Source: Amphritea opalescens (GTDB lineage: Bacteria > Pseudomonadota > Gammaproteobacteria > Pseudomonadales > Balneatricaceae). From it: a DNA stretch of 64,000 nt. A program made the position numbers and the translations under genes. The stretch covers positions 62,001 through 126,000 of the forward strand of contig NZ_RQXW01000001.1 of the NCBI RefSeq assembly GCF_003957515.1, read 5' to 3'. Shown in pieces: positions 61,281 through 64,000 of the stretch. Within the stretch, counting starts at the first letter, position 1; each line of letters opens with the position of its first letter. A model generated the notes under the pieces. It was not told where the DNA came from. It worked only from the letters and a program-made list of their open reading frames with translations, and ran no database searches.

Positions 61281-63716
61281 ATGATGTGGGTCACTATTAT
61301 GCTAACGGCGGCAGACGAAATTTTTATCAACAGACGTAAATTGCTGGCGTTGGTGGTTGGTATTATCTGCGTGCTTGTGAGCATTATTGCTTATCAGTTT
61401 AGCCTCTCCGTCGAGAATGAAAAATTACACGCTAAGGTGGAAAGTGCAGGGATTCAGCAACGGGTTAAGTTTCAAACCAGTGTTAGCCGCACCATAGAGT
61501 TGTTGAACACCGTTGGTAGTTTTATTGCTCAAAGTGAGCAGCTTGATCGAACTGCATATGCATCCTTTACCCGCCCCATTATCCGTTCTCATCCTGAGCT
61601 TTGGGCGATTCATTGGGTGCCTCTGGTGAGTGACGACGAGCGTCAAGCTTTTGAACAGCAGTTAGTCAGCGATGGGTTCGACGGAATGACGACCCTCGAT
61701 GTCGCCACTAATACGGTGTCGAGTGCACCCGCAAAGAAGCTTTATTATCCCATTTTATATTCTGAGCCGTTAGAACGAAGTCATATATCCGTTGGTTTTG
61801 ATACTTACTCGAGACAAGTGAATGCTGATGTGATTGATGCCCTGCTCGCTGGTGATCAGGAGTATCTAGGAACCGCACCCTTTCAGCTGTTTGAGGGCGC
61901 TTCGGATATATTGTCCTTAAGTTATTATCGTCCCGTCTATGATGAATCTTCTGTTGGTCGAGGCCGGCTCAAAGGGTTTGTGTTGGCGGTCATACAGCCG
62001 CAGATGATCCTGAATACCTTATCTTCAACCGATTCGGATTTGGTGATGAAACTCTATGATGTGACACCCACGGGATTAGTCGAAGTGGCTGCGACCGCTT
62101 CATCGCAAACGGAAGCCGCCACGGTGTCCTACCGGTCTGAATTTAATATTTTGGGGCGTAACTGGTTATTAGAAGTGTGGGATGATCGTCTGCAGACAGA
62201 GAACAGTCTGAATATCTCGCAATGGATTCTGATCGTTGGGTTCTTGTTCTCGTTGTGCCTAGTATTGATGTTGCTTTGGCTGGCTAAAACACACCGTCAA
62301 ATTTTGCTGGAGCGGGATCGCGCTCAAAGTTATCTGGATACCGTAGAGACTATCATGCTGATGTTAGATCGCGAGGGTCATATTCAGATGATTAACCGTA
62401 AAGGTAGTGAGGTACTCGGAGCGAGTGCAGACGATCTACTGGGTGAAAGTTGGTTTAATCAACGGACTCTGGTGAATAGTCAGCAAGAACGACAAATTTT
62501 TGAAACACTGTTCGATAGAGAGCATCCGGTTAACGACCTGTATCGCGGGGAAAGTCGAGTGCGTACCTCGGATGGTCAGATAAGGTTGATTGCTTGGCGT
62601 AACCGCCTCAGCTTTGATGCCAGTGGTCGTCCCGTTGGCGTGCTATGTTCGGGCGTCGATATTACTGAACAGCGACAAGCTGAGTTGTTAGATAATCTAC
62701 GTAGCCGTGCAATGGAAGCAACTTTGCAGGGTGAGTCGTTGGAATATGTTCTCAGCCTTGTGGTGGAGGGTATTGAACAGAAAAATCCCGGAGCGTTATG
62801 CTCTATTTTATTGTTGGATGAGCAGGGTCAGCATTTGATCAATTGCGCAGCGTCCTCGTTACCAAAGGGTTATCAGGCAGCGATTGATGGTATAGAGATT
62901 GGCGAGGGGGTAGGTTCTTGTGGCACCGCGGTCTACAGGCGAGAACGGGTGATTGTCACGGATATTGCCTCCGATCCTTTATGGGCTGACTACAAAGCGC
63001 TGGCGCTGGAACACGGTTTACATAGTTGTTGGTCTGAGCCTATTTTCGGCCGGAAAAAACGTTTGATCGGCACCTTTGCGATCTATCACGGCTTTATTTC
63101 TAAACCGTCCCATGCGGATCTCGAGCTGATTGAAAGCGTGGCCGCTTTTGTGAGCCTTATTATCGAGCAGTTTCAAGCGGAAGCGGCGTTGCTGTCCATG
63201 GCTAATTCTGACGAACTGACGGGGCTGAATAACCGCCGTAAGCTGTTTAGTGTGCTGGAAACGGAGTTCGAACGGGCGAAGCGTTATGGGCATCCCTTTA
63301 GTCTGTGCATGCTGGATCTCGATTTCTTTAAAAAGATTAACGATCAATATGGGCATGATATCGGCGATAAGGTACTGCAGGCGGTGGCCGACACCATCAA
63401 TCATGTGCTGCGCGAGAACGATGTTTGCGGCCGTATTGGCGGGGAAGAGTTTGCTATCCTGTTGCCCGATACCGCGTTAACCAGCGCCGCCGCTTTTGCC
63501 GAACGTGTCCGACAGGCGGTAGGCGAGCTAGCGCTCAAATTGGATGATGGTCGGTTAGTCACGCTGACCTGTTCGATAGGGGTTGCTGAATATAGTGAGA
63601 TCTTTCATAAAGCGTCAGAACTACTCTCCTGTGCGGATCAACGACTGTACTACGCTAAAGCCCACGGACGTAACTGCATCAGTACGCAGACTGACTACGA
63701 GGGCTGTTCAAGATGA
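61281..63716 (+). CDS. CHASE-PAS-GAF-GGDEF diguanylate cyclase
   Basis: 811 aa. Membrane helix ~18-40, a CHASE extracytoplasmic sensor (~60-235; LWAIHWVPLVSDDERQAFE, KKLYYPILYSEPL), second helix ~310-332, PAS (~345-465), GAF (~485-625; GEGVGSCGTAVYRRERVIVTDIASDPLW) and GGDEF (~640-800). The active site reads GGEEF, an accepted active form, preceded by an REND inhibitory site. Start could be ATG 61281 or 61299; neither has a clear ribosome binding site. The last 22 bp overlap the end of the convergent LysR gene. Confidence 0.92.
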   Translation: MMWVTIMLTAADEIFINRRKLLALVVGIICVLVSIIAYQFSLSVENEKLHAKVESAGIQQRVKFQTSVSRTIELLNTVGSFIAQSEQLDRTAYASFTRPIIRSHPELWAIHWVPLVSDDERQAFEQQLVSDGFDGMTTLDVATNTVSSAPAKKLYYPILYSEPLERSHISVGFDTYSRQVNADVIDALLAGDQEYLGTAPFQLFEGASDILSLSYYRPVYDESSVGRGRLKGFVLAVIQPQMILNTLSSTDSDLVMKLYDVTPTGLVEVAATASSQTEAATVSYRSEFNILGRNWLLEVWDDRLQTENSLNISQWILIVGFLFSLCLVLMLLWLAKTHRQILLERDRAQSYLDTVETIMLMLDREGHIQMINRKGSEVLGASADDLLGESWFNQRTLVNSQQERQIFETLFDREHPVNDLYRGESRVRTSDGQIRLIAWRNRLSFDASGRPVGVLCSGVDITEQRQAELLDNLRSRAMEATLQGESLEYVLSLVVEGIEQKNPGALCSILLLDEQGQHLINCAASSLPKGYQAAIDGIEIGEGVGSCGTAVYRRERVIVTDIASDPLWADYKALALEHGLHSCWSEPIFGRKKRLIGTFAIYHGFISKPSHADLELIESVAAFVSLIIEQFQAEAALLSMANSDELTGLNNRRKLFSVLETEFERAKRYGHPFSLCMLDLDFFKKINDQYGHDIGDKVLQAVADTINHVLRENDVCGRIGGEEFAILLPDTALTSAAAFAERVRQAVGELALKLDDGRLVTLTCSIGVAEYSEIFHKASELLSCADQRLYYAKAHGRNCISTQTDYEGCSR

Positions 63717-64000
63717 AGCTGGCAGTAGCGGATTAGCTGCTGGCTGAGTCGGCGTCCGGTGTCGGTTGCTAGATTCCAACTGTGCCAATATAGCGGTACC
63801 TCGATACTCTTTCCGGGGGCGATTTCAACTACTTCACCACGTTCAAGCAATGATTGCATCTGTAAGTCGGGTGCCATACCCCAGGCGAAACCTCGTTTGA
63901 TCAGTTCGGTAAATGCCTCAGACGAGGGGACACGGTGACGTTGATAGTCCTGTACCTCGGGGTAAAAGCGTTGGATAAAGCTATTTTGTAGATCATCTTT
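63695..64000 (-). CDS. argP: LysR family regulator, ArgP-like, 5' part outside window
   Basis: Only the C-terminal ~101 residues are visible; the frame is open to the right edge. The sequence (SSEAFTELIKRGFAWGMAPDLQMQSL, then VPLYWHSWNL) resembles the C-terminal effector domain of ArgP/IciA (SSEAF, PHLQIEKELASGELIDL, MLYWHRF in E. coli). ArgP regulates arginine/lysine export genes such as argO, which usually lies next to argP and would be to the right. The LysE-type gene at 42960 is too far away to be the partner. Its stop lies within the end of the convergent diguanylate cyclase gene. Confidence 0.75.
   Translation of the reverse strand, partial: KDDLQNSFIQRFYPEVQDYQRHRVPSSEAFTELIKRGFAWGMAPDLQMQSLLERGEVVEIAPGKSIEVPLYWHSWNLATDTGRRLSQQLIRYCQLHLEQPS

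Noticed and set aside
42960-64000. LysE exporter and ArgP-like regulator as an argP-argO type pair
   Set aside because: They are 20 kb apart, and the LysE gene is coupled to a nitronate monooxygenase gene instead.

Overview
This looks like chromosomal DNA of a marine gammaproteobacterium, most likely in or near the Oceanospirillales. The coding is dense, GC is near 50%, Shine-Dalgarno sites are mostly GGAG/AGGA, and the gene families (SoxDAG sarcosine oxidase, GlaH/LhgO, NosP/NahK, MoxR-DUF58-TgpA, many c-di-GMP proteins) are typical of that group. The genus cannot be fixed from the sequence alone. I found no rRNA, tRNA, transposase, prophage or CRISPR array.

Layout. 1-3.9 kb: end of a heterotetrameric sarcosine oxidase operon (soxD cut by the left edge, soxA, soxG). 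4-8.2 kb: 2-oxo acid enzymes (hydratase-fold protein, GhrA-like reductase), a GlsB-type membrane protein, a DUF1456/YehS protein, a DEDDy exonuclease and an unknown protein. 8.7-15 kb: a small membrane protein, a divergent AraC regulator/MFS exporter pair, an NhaC-type antiporter and a membrane diguanylate cyclase. 15.3-18 kb: a Tat-exported PhoX phosphatase behind a four-half-site Pho box array, then an NnrU protein. 18-21.4 kb: a glutarate catabolism module (GntR repressor, glutarate 2-hydroxylase GlaH, L-2-hydroxyglutarate dehydrogenase LhgO) with a readable promoter/operator. 21.6-29.3 kb: a methyltransferase, a duplicated REPIN-like element, two lipoproteins, a GGDEF-EAL protein, DUF547, peroxiredoxin-like and TfoX_N proteins and a conserved-looking unknown. 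29.4-35.7 kb: a type II P-type ATPase, a SpoIIAA-like protein, an NlpC/P60 lipoprotein, DUF2947, endonuclease I and an HD-GYP protein. 35.8-45.2 kb: a large Cache-HAMP-PAS-PAS-GGDEF-EAL protein, then an ABC exporter, FetB-like permease, DMT and LysE exporters, nitronate monooxygenase and a SlyD-like isomerase. 45.6-50.5 kb: the MoxR-DUF58-transglutaminase operon and a YgjP-like metalloprotease. 50.6-57.4 kb: a chemoreceptor, the NosP/NahK nitric-oxide sensing pair and a convergent NarL-type response regulator. 57.8-63.7 kb: two more sensory diguanylate cyclases flanking rlmJ. The right edge cuts a LysR gene resembling argP.

Common theme. Six proteins make or break c-di-GMP (five with GGDEF/GGEEF domains, two of these also with EAL, plus one HD-GYP). 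They share the window with the NosP/NahK system, which in Pseudomonas links NO to c-di-GMP and biofilm control. All five GGDEF domains keep the RxxD inhibitory site. The most notable non-coding signals are the Pho box array, the glaH promoter/operator, a 13-bp tandem repeat array before moxR, an 11-bp array before a diguanylate cyclase, and the duplicated REPIN-like element. I see no clearly novel multi-gene system. Start sites were chosen from ribosome binding sites and family alignments recalled from memory; no searches were run.
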